This document shows positions 51,851 to 59,601 of a stretch of 59,601 bases of DNA, in pieces (position 1 is the stretch's first letter; each line of letters opens with the position of its first letter). Below the pieces are notes generated by a model, which ran no database searches, was not told where the DNA came from, and saw only the letters and a program-made list of their open reading frames with translations. This DNA comes from Mycoplana rhizolycopersici. GTDB lineage: Bacteria; Pseudomonadota; Alphaproteobacteria; Rhizobiales; Rhizobiaceae. A program made the position numbers and the translations under genes. The stretch spans positions 1 through 59,601 of the forward strand of contig NZ_JABXYK010000024.1 in the NCBI RefSeq assembly GCF_013378445.1, in the 5' to 3' direction.

Positions 51851-52519
51851 CCGATGGCGCATCTCGAAGGCTTTGTCGGCATCCTGCAGGTCGACGGTTA
51901 CAGTGGTTATCGCCCGCTCGCCGCCAAGAACGCGGTGTCGCCGGCATTTTGCTGGTCACAGGTTCGTCGGCGCTTTTATGAACTGGCGGCCGCAGGCCCT
52001 GCACCGATTGCCAGCGAGGCCCTGCGACGCATCGCCGAACTTTACAAGATCGAAGACGAGATACGCGGCCGGACGCAGGAAGAGCGTAGCGCCTTCCGCC
52101 AGGAAAAAAGCCGCCCGATCACCGACAGCCTTGCGCCCTGGCTTCGCGAGCAACTTGGACTGATCAGTCAGAAGACAAAGCTGGCCGAAGCGATCCGCTA
52201 TGCTCTGTCACGATGGGATGGACTGTGCCGGTTCATTGATGACGGACGCACCGAGATCGACTCCAACACAGTAGAGCGGTCAATCCGTCCAATTGCCCTC
52301 AATCGGAAGAACGCACTCTTTGCAGGCTCCGACGCCGGGGCAGAGCATTGGGCGACGATTGCTTCGCTGATCGAAACCGCCAAGCTCAATGACGTCGAGC
52401 CACTTGCCTATCTGCCCGACGTCCTCAGCAGGATCGTCAACGGCCATCCGAACAGCCAACTCGATGACCTGCTGCCTTGGGCTTATGCAGCAAGCACGAC
52501 GCCCAAGGCCGTGGCCTGA
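51825..52519 (+). pseudogene. IS66 transposase TnpC, C-terminal half
   Basis: From YAPDRKAERPMAHLEGF the frame continues to a normal TnpC end: GILQVDGYSGYRPL, RRRFYELAAAGPAPIASEAL, DSNTVERSIRPIALNRKNAL, FAGSDAGAEHWATIASLIET. An ATG at 51854 could start a 221-residue product. The N-terminal zinc-finger and the first DDE residues are absent, so it is inactive. Confidence 0.85.
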
Positions 52520-52666
52520 GAGCACCGTTTATTCGAGCCGAATCATGACGGCCGTCACCTGGGTCGCAGACGTTACTCCTATAACGTGTCCGCATTCTTC
52601 CCGGCGAGGCGATGACGCTGTAGAGTGAGCGAACGTGCGCCCGACCATCCCACCCGGAGGCCCCGT

Positions 52667-53248
52667 ATGGCTGAGGTTTTGCTGTTCCACCACGCACAGG
52701 GGCTGACCCAGGGTGTGCGCGCGTTCGCCGACGACTTGCGGGCCAGCGGTCACATCGTGCACACGCCGGACCTGTTCGACGGACGCACGTTCCAGAGTAT
52801 CGACGAGGGTCTCTCCTACATCGGTGAGATCGGGTTCGACGAAATGCGGGAGCGCGGCGTCCGCGTCGCCGACGAACTGCCTCACGAGCTCGTCTACGCT
52901 GGGTTCTCGTTCGGTGTGTTGCCGGCACAGAAGCTTGCACAGACACGACCCGGAGCCCGCGGAGCCCTGCTCTTCTACTCTTGCCTGCCGATCAGTGGCG
53001 AGTGGGCCTTCGGACCCTGGCCGGACGGCGTCGCGGTCCAGATCCACGGTATGGACAACGACCCGATCTTCGTCGGCGAGGGCGACATCGACGCCGCCCG
53101 CGAGATCGTGGGGAAGATCGAGGACGCGGAGCTTTTCCTGTACCCCGGCGATCAGCACTACTTCGCCGACAGCTCGCTCCCGTCATACGACGCGGATGCG
53201 ACCGCGCTACTCACCATCCGAGTGCTTGAGTTCCTGGATCGCGTCTGA
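52667..53248 (+). CDS. Dienelactone hydrolase family protein
   Basis: A 193-residue alpha/beta hydrolase of the dienelactone hydrolase family. The strand MAEVLLFHHAQGLTQGVRAF is followed by the oxyanion region, the nucleophile elbow YAGFSFGVLPAQ (Ser in place of the Cys of true dienelactone hydrolases), an Asp (GMDNDPIF), and the catalytic His in YPGDQHYFAD. CGGAGG precedes ATG 52667. This short form is best known to me from actinobacteria. With the IS66 remnant directly upstream it may have come by transfer. Substrate unknown. Confidence 0.85.
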   Translation: MAEVLLFHHAQGLTQGVRAFADDLRASGHIVHTPDLFDGRTFQSIDEGLSYIGEIGFDEMRERGVRVADELPHELVYAGFSFGVLPAQKLAQTRPGARGALLFYSCLPISGEWAFGPWPDGVAVQIHGMDNDPIFVGEGDIDAAREIVGKIEDAELFLYPGDQHYFADSSLPSYDADATALLTIRVLEFLDRV

Positions 53249-54723
53249 TCCATGCTGGCGTCTTGGCTTGAGATCATTCCCGAAAGGTGGTCCCGAAACA
53301 GCGCTTACATTGAAACGGGCGAAACAACGAAGTTCGCAATAATGGACGGCGGGAACAACGGCAGGAAGTCATGATGACTGGCCGGGTTGCCCTTGAGGAT
53401 TATGTCGACGGTACTTTGGAGGGCGCGCGCCGACTTGGGGACATCAAGATTGGATGCCATCAGGGCGATCGTGCAGGACTGGCTTGAGACACAGGGCTAT
53501 CGGCGCTACGGACGACCTTGACGAAGAGCACACACCAAAACTCTGGAGCAGGCCGGGGTGATGAACGCCGGACACTTCGAGGCCAGCGTCCGTGAGAGCG
53601 CGATGCAGATGTCGGAGAGGTCGGAAGCTGTGGGCCGCCTGATAGAGGATTTTGCTGATCAGCTTCACGGGCCAGAGGTAGATGAGATGGCGTCTCGCGG
53701 AGAATAAGTCCTCACGTTCGCGGCGCTTGCCATTTTCGAGCTGTTCCGTGGCGTACCGGTGTAGCCCACCGTTTTATAGTCCGCGCGTGCTGAGCCGCGG
53801 TTATCGTAGACATTTTCGGACAGCGGCGTTCAAATATCAGACGCACAAATTTCCCTATGTAACAGGGGTCGATACCTCTTGATGCTACGGCGGCCGCATC
53901 TGCGCCCGCTGCTAGCTCCCACTGTCCCACCGCAACTTGAGGTGGTTCTTGTCGACTACGCATTGGCGATGGCCGTGCTTGCACGATATCGCAGCGTTGA
54001 GGAGCTAGCGCGGGAGCTTAAGTACGCCTAGATCACCCGCGAACTGGAAGACGAGATCGAGCTCCTTCTAACCTGCGATCACGCGCCATGACACACCTCC
54101 ATGCACGACGCTTTCATAAGGACTACTTGAGGCTTGCCTATCGAAGGCCATAGTCTGCCTGTGACCACCAGCGCTGCCTTCTCCCCCGTCGGCCGTGCTT
54201 TTTTCGCTTAACCGTACCAGAATCGCGAAATCAGACCTTCCCCCAGCGACATTCGCTGTCGTTGATAGACGCCGGCTCGTTCATGCCGAGCCTCCCCTGC
54301 GCCGAACTGAGCCAACAGCGGCGCGCTTGTCGCCATTGTGCGGGGCTCATTTCTGCTGGTATGGGATATGGCTCCCTCCCGAATGCAGCACGAAGACCCG
54401 TCGGATCAAATTACTGAAGCATTCCGTCTATCTCCAGCCGAGCAAACTCTGCCTGAATCTTGGCTACATCAACGCGCCGAATGCGCTTCAAAGACATTAG
54501 TTCCCTGTCGCTCATCCGCGAAAGCTCACTGACGTGATGATACGATGAGAATGCAGGACCACCGTGAGCCGGACGCTCAGCCGAGAGAAGTTCAGATCGT
54601 CGCGCTCATGACTGGTCGGCGTGAAGACAGTCGATTACTTCAATCATAGCGCATTTGAAACGGAGGCTGAGGCAGCCAGTTCGCAAGGCAGTTGTCGGTC
54701 GACTGAGCTTCCGCTTAGCGGCG
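53249..54723. other. Long stretch of degenerate sequence
   Basis: About 1.5 kb without a clear gene. The plus strand holds protein-like pieces: DAIRAIVQDWLETQGYR (about 53453-53503), a 48-codon frame from ATG 53561 (HFEASVRESAMQMSERSEAV) ending 53707, and a 49-codon frame 53882-54031 (YALAMAVLARYRSVEELARE). None has a ribosome site or known family. They look like relics of small genes. Confidence 0.4.
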
Positions 54724-54825
54724 ATGAGAACTGAACCGCGGCGGGTCTACGCGACTATTATCGTCGCCATGCTGGGCGCCCTGGCGAGTGCCGTGGGGCA
54801 TGTGGGGATGGCGTTTGGCAGTTGA
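54724..54825 (+). CDS. Possible 33-residue membrane peptide
   Basis: A short frame: a basic start (MRTEPRRVYA) and one membrane helix (TIIVAMLGALASAVGHVGMA). The ribosome site is weak. It resembles many very short membrane peptides in size and layout, but there is no family support. Confidence 0.3.
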   Translation: MRTEPRRVYATIIVAMLGALASAVGHVGMAFGS

Positions 54826-54837
54826 TCAGGCAGGTAT

Positions 54838-55082
54838 GTGAAACCCGTCCTTCACCAAAAGGCAACTACCGCCCCCAACATCGCCCCGAGGATGACCTTG
54901 ACCGCAATCTCGGTGCTGGGGATTGCATTCGTCGAGATTTGTAGGCAACGCGGCATAATGGCAGAGGCCAGGAGGCTATTGCGCTCGCAGGCCTCTTGCT
55001 CCGACACTACCGCGCCGGCATCCATATCCGCGAAAAGCTTCTCGCCATGGCGGGCGCGGTCAGATGTAACGCGAAGCTGTGA
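54838..55082 (+). pseudogene. Frameshifted relative of the 77-residue protein at 33568-33801
   Basis: The first frame reads AISVLGIAFVEICRQRGIMA, the second, after a one-base shift at about 54970-54975, IALAGLLLRHYRAGIHIREK then LLAMAG, ending at TGA 55080-55082. The intact gene has LSMLGSAFDEICLQHGIEAE and LAGVLLRHYQAGIHDREKLL in the same order. One indel inactivates this copy. Confidence 0.82.
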
Positions 55083-55185
55083 TTGGGTTTTCGCACATCG
55101 CGTGTGTCACGCGAATGTCACGCGCACGAGACGCTCACCGCATATATGCTAGGCCTTGGTCTGCATTGGGGTCTGGGGAAGAACT

Positions 55186-55419
55186 ATGAATTTGGCTGCG
55201 GCGTTACCGCCCGAGATTGATGACAGAAAAAAGGAACTGATCGCGCTCGCCCGCCTTCTCACATATGCGAAGGATACGGCGGAGTCACTCGAAGCCGATG
55301 TCACAGCCTTCTGCATCAGTTCGGCGATCAGCACAATACTCGAGCAGTTCGCAGGCGACGCCATAGGGGCGCAGGTCCTAAGCGACTTCATTGACCTGAA
55401 CGCTGCCAGCAGTTGCTAG
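55186..55419 (+). CDS. Small hypothetical protein
   Basis: A 77-residue helical protein: LPPEIDDRKKELIALARLLT, KDTAESLEADVTAFCISSAI, and ending QVLSDFIDLNAASSC. GGGGAAG precedes ATG 55186. Uncharacterised; the composition suggests a small helical bundle. Confidence 0.65.
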   Translation: MNLAAALPPEIDDRKKELIALARLLTYAKDTAESLEADVTAFCISSAISTILEQFAGDAIGAQVLSDFIDLNAASSC

Positions 55420-55757
55420 ATCCGGTGTTGGGCAAAGAAGTTCAGCCCCGATGGCATCTGGCGAAGTGTTCGTGACGATCGGCGGACTGAAGCACTGGCT
55501 TGGGCGCGCTGTAGACTAATTCGGCGCCTCATTGATCAGAACCCAATTGCCCAGTTTCCGCAGCTGCGCCAAGGCTGGTTTTCGAGTTCGCGCCATGCAT
55601 TGCAGAACTGAGCAACAATGTCTTCGTAGGAATTGAAGACCCCGGTTGAATAGCCAGTTTTCGCACATGAAAGTCTGAGATTTTCGACTGGGTGGCCGTC
55701 GCGGCACACATCTGAGGTCACCGCTCTGACGAGCAGTGACCATTCGAATATCGACAA
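55420..55757. other. Intergenic stretch, no recognisable gene
   Basis: About 340 bases; short minus-strand frames (for example 55536-55757) with no ribosome site or family resemblance. Confidence 0.35.
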
Positions 55758-56276
55758 TCAGAAGACCTGACCGCCGGAGACTTCGTTGTCGGGGCCGAGC
55801 AGGCTCGGCCCGATATCGTCGGGTACGCCCACGCGACCGAGCGCAGTCATGCCCGAATTGCATGTTGAGATCCGGCATGTAATGAACGGCGCCGCCGAGG
55901 AAGTCGGTTTCAATGGCTCCCGGCGCCACTGTGTTCGCGGTAATCCCGCGTTCAGCGAGTTCCTTGGCCATGAAGAGGGTCAGGATCTCGACGGTTCCCT
56001 TGGCGGCCTTGCGCCCAAGGGCATCGATCTCCTCGACGACCGCCTGCGCATCGCCAGCACCGCTGCGGTAGGTCAGGATGACGTCGCCGCCGCCATGCCG
56101 GGCGATGCTGATTGCAGTGTTGCGGCCAAGGCCGCGGTTACCGCCGGTGTTGGGCGACCAAAGATCCGAAGATGCGGACGCCTTGTTCGGCGATTGAGAC
56201 GATATCCTCTTCCGCTTCGACAGAGAGGTTGAATGGCATTAATCGCGTCCGCCAGGGACACTTTCATCGTCGCCAT
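55758..56276 (-). pseudogene. Short-chain dehydrogenase, frameshifted remnant
   Basis: Minus-strand SDR blocks in several frames: MKVSLADAIN near 56260, GRNTAISIARHGGGDV, then AKELAERGITANTVAPGAIE with TDFLGG, and the C-terminal TALGRVGVPDDIGPSLL with NEVSGGQVF, stop at 55758-55760. The catalytic Tyr-Lys region is missing between the parts. At least two frameshifts and a deletion make it nonfunctional. Confidence 0.83.
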
Positions 56277-56504
56277 TCGAGTCTCCTTGTAGCCTCAGGG
56301 AACTCGGCGATGGCAAAGTTTGTCAAACATGGGATGCTCTTGAAGGGTTCTGAACCGCCGCCCCACTCGATTTATGGGTCGATGATCGCGAAAACCAGCA
56401 GCACAAGCCTGCTTAGGTTTTCGCGCAGAATCGCGGCCAGCGCAGAGTGTCGTTCCCCGACTTTGAAAGCAGCCACGGGGTAGATATTGTGATTAAGCGT
56501 TGAA

Positions 56505-56624
56505 GTTTGACCCCACCATCGGCGCGGAAGAATAACCTGGGCGGATCAGATTAACGCGCTGATCAAATTACCGTTTCTGATGTATGGTCGGGGTAATTCT
56601 TCGGCGCCGATGGTGGGGTCAAAC
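56505..56624. mobile_element. MITE-like element with 33-bp terminal inverted repeats
   Basis: 56505-56537 and 56592-56624 are inverted repeats matching at 31 of 33 positions, both beginning GTTTGACCCCACC from the outside. The 54 bases between hold no gene. A short non-coding element with long terminal repeats is a MITE or a pair of IS ends after deletion of the transposase. The N-terminal flavin oxidoreductase fragment ends exactly at its right edge. Confidence 0.8.
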
Positions 56625-56760
56625 GCCGCGCCGGAGCACATCGAGATGGCCAAGGGCGGTAAAGTGGGGTTGAAACACCACACGATTCCGAAGCCCGACA
56701 CGGCCAATCGAGAACGGGCTCAGCAGGTTCGGATAGCCCGAGACCACCCCCCTCCCCGAT
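56625..56760 (-). pseudogene. N-terminal fragment of an NADH:flavin oxidoreductase (old yellow enzyme family)
   Basis: The minus strand reads NLLSPFSIGRVGLRNRVVFQ then PHFTALGHLD, the typical start of the FMN barrel of NADH:flavin oxidoreductases of the trimethylamine dehydrogenase/2,4-dienoyl-CoA reductase group. Homology stops where the MITE-like element begins (56624). The rest of the barrel is missing. Before truncation it would have followed the FAD oxidoreductase gene in the same catabolic unit. Confidence 0.8.
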
Positions 56761-56790
56761 CGGCTGTGCGCAGACCATGTCCCTCCTCCG

Positions 56791-58173
56791 TCAGCTTGCC
56801 TGCCTGAGGACATCGGGAATGTCCTCGCCCGGGGTACCGAGCCAGACACCAAGCTCCTTCAGTCGAGCCTGCACTTCGGACGCCGTAATCGCGGAGGTCG
56901 GAACGTTGCGCTTAGCAGCCAAGGCCGCGGCAATCGCGGTCGCCTCACCCGTCATGGTGCAGGCCGGCACGTTGCGGGTGGAGCCAAAGGCGATGGCATC
57001 AACGGAGATGCAGCGCCCGGCAACGAGGATATTGTCCACGTCGAGCGGCACCAGCGTGCGCCACGGAATACCGTAACCGATGCCGACATGATCCATGATG
57101 GCGCGGCTACCGCCCGGCTCGTGCACGTCGACGGGCGAATTGCAAAGACCGATCGCATCGTCGAAGCGACCGTTGCCACGGACATCAGCCTCCGTCAGGA
57201 TGTAATGACCGGTCACGCGGCGGGTCTCGCGCACGCCAAGCTTGGGTGCGACTTCGAGGAAGATCGCATCCTCGAAGCCTTCGACATAGCGCTGCAGGAA
57301 GTCGAAGGCGCAATAGGCTTGCTTGCGAATCTCGATCTCGGCGCGGCTCAGGTCGCGGTCATCGAGGCCATTGCCCTGATAGCGCGTGACATTGACGCTG
57401 ATTTCGCCGGGGATGAGCCCCGTCTTCATGGTGATGTGATCCTTCGGGATGATCCAGTCGAAGCCTTCGGCGACCTTGTCCTTGATGCGCTGCTGGAAGC
57501 CCGTCAGAAGAACAGCCATGGCATAGTCTTCGTTGCGGTTGCCCGCTTCCTTCGGATAGACGACCTCCCACATGTCCACCCGGTTCGCCTCGCAATCGGC
57601 GATGAGCGCCGGGACGTTGACGTTGAGTACGCGGAAATAGGAGGTGATGGGCTGGGTCATCCCGTCGCCTTCGCGGCCCAGCATGAACCGCGCTCCCGCC
57701 AGTGCCGCGACATCGCCGTCACCGGATGCATCCACGAACGCCTTGGCCAGGACGAGGCTCTCGCCGGACTTGGTGCGGATGAGAAGTCCGTGCACCGCGC
57801 CGTCCTTCGTCACCGTCTGGACCACGTTGGCGCGCAGCAGCACCTCTACGCCGGATTCCTCGACCATCTCGATGATCACGCGCTGCATGACCTCGGCATC
57901 GAACGTGCCCGTGTACTTGCCCCAGTAGGATTCCCGGATGCGTCCGTCCGCACCGCGATAGGCGACGCATCGATCGAGCATTTCCTCGAAGATCTTCGAG
58001 TTGATGAGGCCGGTGGGTTTGGTGAGGCGGCCGCCGGTGATGAGACCGCCGAGAAAGCCGGTGCCCTCCAGAAGCAGCACCCTGGCGCCCTCGCGGGCCG
58101 CGCGGATCGCCGCAACGATGCCGGAGGAGCCGGCGCCGGTCACCACCACGTCATAGGAGCCGAAGAGGTTCAT
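56791..58173 (-). CDS. FAD-dependent oxidoreductase (FAD_oxidored family)
   Basis: A 460-residue flavoprotein. The N-terminal dinucleotide motif VVVTGAGSSGIVAAIRAARE (9-28) ends in Glu for the ribose. LLEGTGFLGGLITGGRLTKP is the family block after it; VDASGDGDVAALAGARFMLG and the C-terminal VAGRCISVDAIAFGSTRNVP complete the FAD site. This is the PF12831 family, usually oxidising organic acids, sugars or related substrates. GAAAGG lies before ATG 58173, favouring it over ATG 58188. It follows the LVIVD gene by 30 bases and probably shares its mRNA. Confidence 0.9.
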   Translation of the reverse strand: MNLFGSYDVVVTGAGSSGIVAAIRAAREGARVLLLEGTGFLGGLITGGRLTKPTGLINSKIFEEMLDRCVAYRGADGRIRESYWGKYTGTFDAEVMQRVIIEMVEESGVEVLLRANVVQTVTKDGAVHGLLIRTKSGESLVLAKAFVDASGDGDVAALAGARFMLGREGDGMTQPITSYFRVLNVNVPALIADCEANRVDMWEVVYPKEAGNRNEDYAMAVLLTGFQQRIKDKVAEGFDWIIPKDHITMKTGLIPGEISVNVTRYQGNGLDDRDLSRAEIEIRKQAYCAFDFLQRYVEGFEDAIFLEVAPKLGVRETRRVTGHYILTEADVRGNGRFDDAIGLCNSPVDVHEPGGSRAIMDHVGIGYGIPWRTLVPLDVDNILVAGRCISVDAIAFGSTRNVPACTMTGEATAIAAALAAKRNVPTSAITASEVQARLKELGVWLGTPGEDIPDVLRQAS

Positions 58174-58203
58174 GCTGATACCTTTCAATAAATCTCGCCG
58201 GGC

Positions 58204-59457
58204 TCAGCCGGTATATTCCATGATGTAAAGACCGGCATTGTAGTCGGTCACGTAAGCCAGCCCGTTCTTGTCGACGAAGATGTCGCAGGTCTGGATGATC
58301 TTCTTCTTGCCCGGGCGCTGGTCCATCAGCCCAGATGGCGGCGGGGGCACGAGCGCGCCCACCTCCTTCGGCTGGTAGGCATTCGAGATGTCGTAGACCC
58401 GCACGCCCGCATTCTGCCAGGTCGAGAAGATCAGGGACGAACTCTGGAAGCTGCCGGGGCGGTTTTCATGAATGTTATGCGGCCCGAAATGCGCACCCTT
58501 GTGCGTATAGTCCTGGTCCGACGGCGGCGGCATGGTGGCGATCGGGACCGGGTTCGCCTTGTCCTTGATATCGAATATCCAGATCTTCTTGAGCCCGTCC
58601 TCGAAATCATCGAGCACGGCCTCGTCCACGACGACGAGGATGTCCCGATCCTTGATCGGCAGGCAATTGTGCGTGCCGCCCTGGAATGGCGGCGACCAGT
58701 GGGTGTGGCGGATGAGCGATGGCTTTGTACGGTCGGCAACATCCATCACCACCAGGCCGGCATCGCGCCATGCACCCCAGGCCGTGTCTCCATCGATGAT
58801 CGCATGGTGCAGGCCGAACTTGGCGTTGGCCGGCCAGCTCGGGGTTTCGCCCCCCGCCTGATGCATGCCCGGCAGCGCGTAGCGCCCGGCTTCCCGCGGG
58901 TTTGTCGGGTCCGACATGTCGACGGTCATGAAGATGAAGTCGGTGTAGCCGTCCAGCAGTGCCGAGACATAGGCCCACTTGCCGCCCGTCCACCAGATGC
59001 GATGAATGCCGCCGGAGACCGGCATGAAGCCGATACGGCGCGGTTCACCGGGTTTGGAGGCGATATCGTAGACGGCGAGACCGGCATCCCAGTTTCGCGC
59101 TGTCTTCGGAGCCGCCGTGCCGAGCGCCGTGCCGGCCGCGGCCTTGTAATAGGATGCCTCGTCCGCAAATGCCGCATCGGCAAAGACATCCTTGCCGTGA
59201 ATGACGAGGAGCAGCCCATCCGCTGTCTGGAGATGGACGTTCCAAGTATTGGCGGGCGCCTTCACATATCCGGCGGGTTTCGGGTTGGCGGGATCGCGCA
59301 CGTCGACGATCGAAAAACCCTGGCTGAAGAGATGGCCGATATAGGCAAAGCCATCCTCGACCATGACCTGGATGCCGTCTCGCAATCCGCCCTGGTCCGA
59401 ATGGCCGATCAGCCGCATGTTGTTTGCATAATCGGGTTTCATGATGTCTTTCGTCAT
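58204..59457 (-). CDS. LVIVD-repeat protein
   Basis: A 417-residue beta-propeller-like protein with repeated motifs of the LVIVD type: GFSIVDVRDPANPKPAGYVK (~46), GLAVYDIASKPGEPRRIGFM, FIFMTVDMSDPTNPREAGRY, GLVVMDVADRTKPSLIRHTH, KIWIFDIKDKANPVPIATMP, GVRVYDISNAYQPKEVGALV. There is no signal peptide. Its role is unknown, but it sits between a transporter-type gene and a FAD oxidoreductase in a block that looks catabolic. The start ATG 59457 is the only good choice; the ribosome site is weak. Confidence 0.87.
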   Translation of the reverse strand: MTKDIMKPDYANNMRLIGHSDQGGLRDGIQVMVEDGFAYIGHLFSQGFSIVDVRDPANPKPAGYVKAPANTWNVHLQTADGLLLVIHGKDVFADAAFADEASYYKAAAGTALGTAAPKTARNWDAGLAVYDIASKPGEPRRIGFMPVSGGIHRIWWTGGKWAYVSALLDGYTDFIFMTVDMSDPTNPREAGRYALPGMHQAGGETPSWPANAKFGLHHAIIDGDTAWGAWRDAGLVVMDVADRTKPSLIRHTHWSPPFQGGTHNCLPIKDRDILVVVDEAVLDDFEDGLKKIWIFDIKDKANPVPIATMPPPSDQDYTHKGAHFGPHNIHENRPGSFQSSSLIFSTWQNAGVRVYDISNAYQPKEVGALVPPPPSGLMDQRPGKKKIIQTCDIFVDKNGLAYVTDYNAGLYIMEYTG

Positions 59458-59487
59458 GCCTTATCCAATCCGCTCAAGAATGCCTGC

Positions 59488-59520
59488 CGGCAGGGGGCGA
59501 CCGGCGGTCGCCCCCTGCCG
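59488..59520. terminator. Strong GC hairpin between the transporter-type and LVIVD genes
   Basis: A perfect 15-bp stem (59488-59502 with 59506-59520) and 3-base loop, located 16 bases after the stop at 59536. No clear T-run follows on the minus strand, so it may stabilise the upstream mRNA or cause only partial termination. Confidence 0.6.
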
Positions 59521-59535
59521 TGTCTTCGAAGGGGA

Positions 59536-59601
59536 TCAACCCTTGACCATGTTGCCCCAGTTCTCCTCGCTGTCGACATTCTCCTTCCAGATCATGACGG
59601 G
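59536..59601 (-). CDS. C-terminal end of a possible solute-binding protein (partial)
   Basis: The last 21 residues of a leftward gene that enters from beyond the window: VMIWKENVDSEENWGNMVKG, stop at 59536-59538. Such a tail is compatible with an ABC-transporter solute-binding protein, but 21 residues are too few to be certain. It lies upstream of the LVIVD gene, separated by a strong hairpin. Confidence 0.4.
   Translation of the reverse strand, partial: PVMIWKENVDSEENWGNMVKG

Larger units (their letters stand above)
51296..52519 (+). mobile_element. IS66-family element, internally deleted
   Basis: Contains an intact orfA (tnpA-type) at 51296-51739, the first 30 or so codons of tnpB, and then the C-terminal half of the tnpC transposase. 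The junction is near 51822-51826. The first half of tnpC, most of tnpB and the catalytic Asp residues are missing. Terminal repeats were not located, so the given limits are those of the coding parts. Confidence 0.85.

Noticed and set aside
57088-58191. A 367-codon open frame on the plus strand.
   Set aside because: It is exactly antisense to the FAD oxidoreductase, is rich in Asp, Ala and His as expected of a shadow frame in GC-rich DNA, and has no family resemblance.
1-59601. CRISPR arrays, tRNA/rRNA genes, repABC-type origins, integrases and conjugation genes.
   Set aside because: None seen by reading; no regularly spaced repeats and no cloverleaf-like sequences were noticed.

Overview
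The window looks like an accessory replicon, or a variable chromosomal stretch, of an alphaproteobacterium of the Rhizobiales, most likely Rhizobiaceae. The evidence is at least six copies of the rhizobial DUF982 family, DUF1515-, DUF6894- and DUF6766-type small proteins, a SyrB-like regulator, TIGR02587/TIGR02588 proteins, and many promoters of the GGAAC-N16-CGTT type read by the alphaproteobacterial general-stress sigma factor EcfG/RpoE2. No replication, partition, conjugation, tRNA or rRNA genes were recognised, so the replicon cannot be named.

Layout. (1) 0.1-9.3 kb: a TetR regulator, a DUF982 gene, a DUF1515-like remnant, and a tightly overlapping leftward operon for a caa3-type terminal oxidase (CuA/haem c subunit II, fused subunits I and III, a small membrane protein, a CtaG-like factor, a tri-haem cytochrome c), then a TIGR02588/TIGR02587 membrane pair. 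(2) 9.3-17.2 kb: a frameshifted FAD oxidoreductase tail, a leftward operon of N-formylglutamate amidohydrolase, a QEGLA-motif metalloprotease and a GshB-like ATP-grasp enzyme, a type IB topoisomerase, a DUF6766 membrane protein and an SDR. (3) 17.2-31 kb: treZ, glgX and glgA mixed with stress proteins (CBS, DUF982, DUF2934, isochorismatase-like, DUF892, DUF6894, SDR) and a decayed IS5. (4) 31-40 kb: a large catalase, small envelope and stress proteins, and remnants of an ATP-dependent DNA ligase and DUF1515. (5) 40-43 kb: an internally deleted IS5-family element and two rhizobial regulators ending in coiled coils. (6) 43.4-49.1 kb: the most interesting part, a compact RiPP-type locus: XRE regulator, SARP/TPR regulator, a 72-residue Cys-free candidate precursor, YcaO, TfuA, a 37-residue peptide with a Cys/Ser/Thr-rich tail, and a SAM methyltransferase. 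(7) 49-56.6 kb: small unknown proteins, a deleted IS66, a dienelactone-hydrolase-like gene, several pseudogenes and a MITE-like element. (8) 56.8-59.6 kb: a leftward catabolic-looking block (FAD oxidoreductase, LVIVD-repeat protein, end of a possible solute-binding protein).

How the parts fit. Regions 2-4 read as a general-stress island: about sixteen EcfG-like promoters stand before genes for glycogen/trehalose metabolism, catalase, thiol chemistry, a topoisomerase, ferritin-like and small membrane proteins. The YcaO-TfuA pair in region 6 predicts backbone thioamidation of a ribosomal peptide, the chemistry named for the trifolitoxin gene tfuA. The product cannot be named from sequence, and the two peptide candidates differ so much that either one is the substrate or the locus makes two products. 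Deleted IS elements, gene fragments and a duplicated 71-bp piece of the SARP gene show that the whole window has been shuffled repeatedly.
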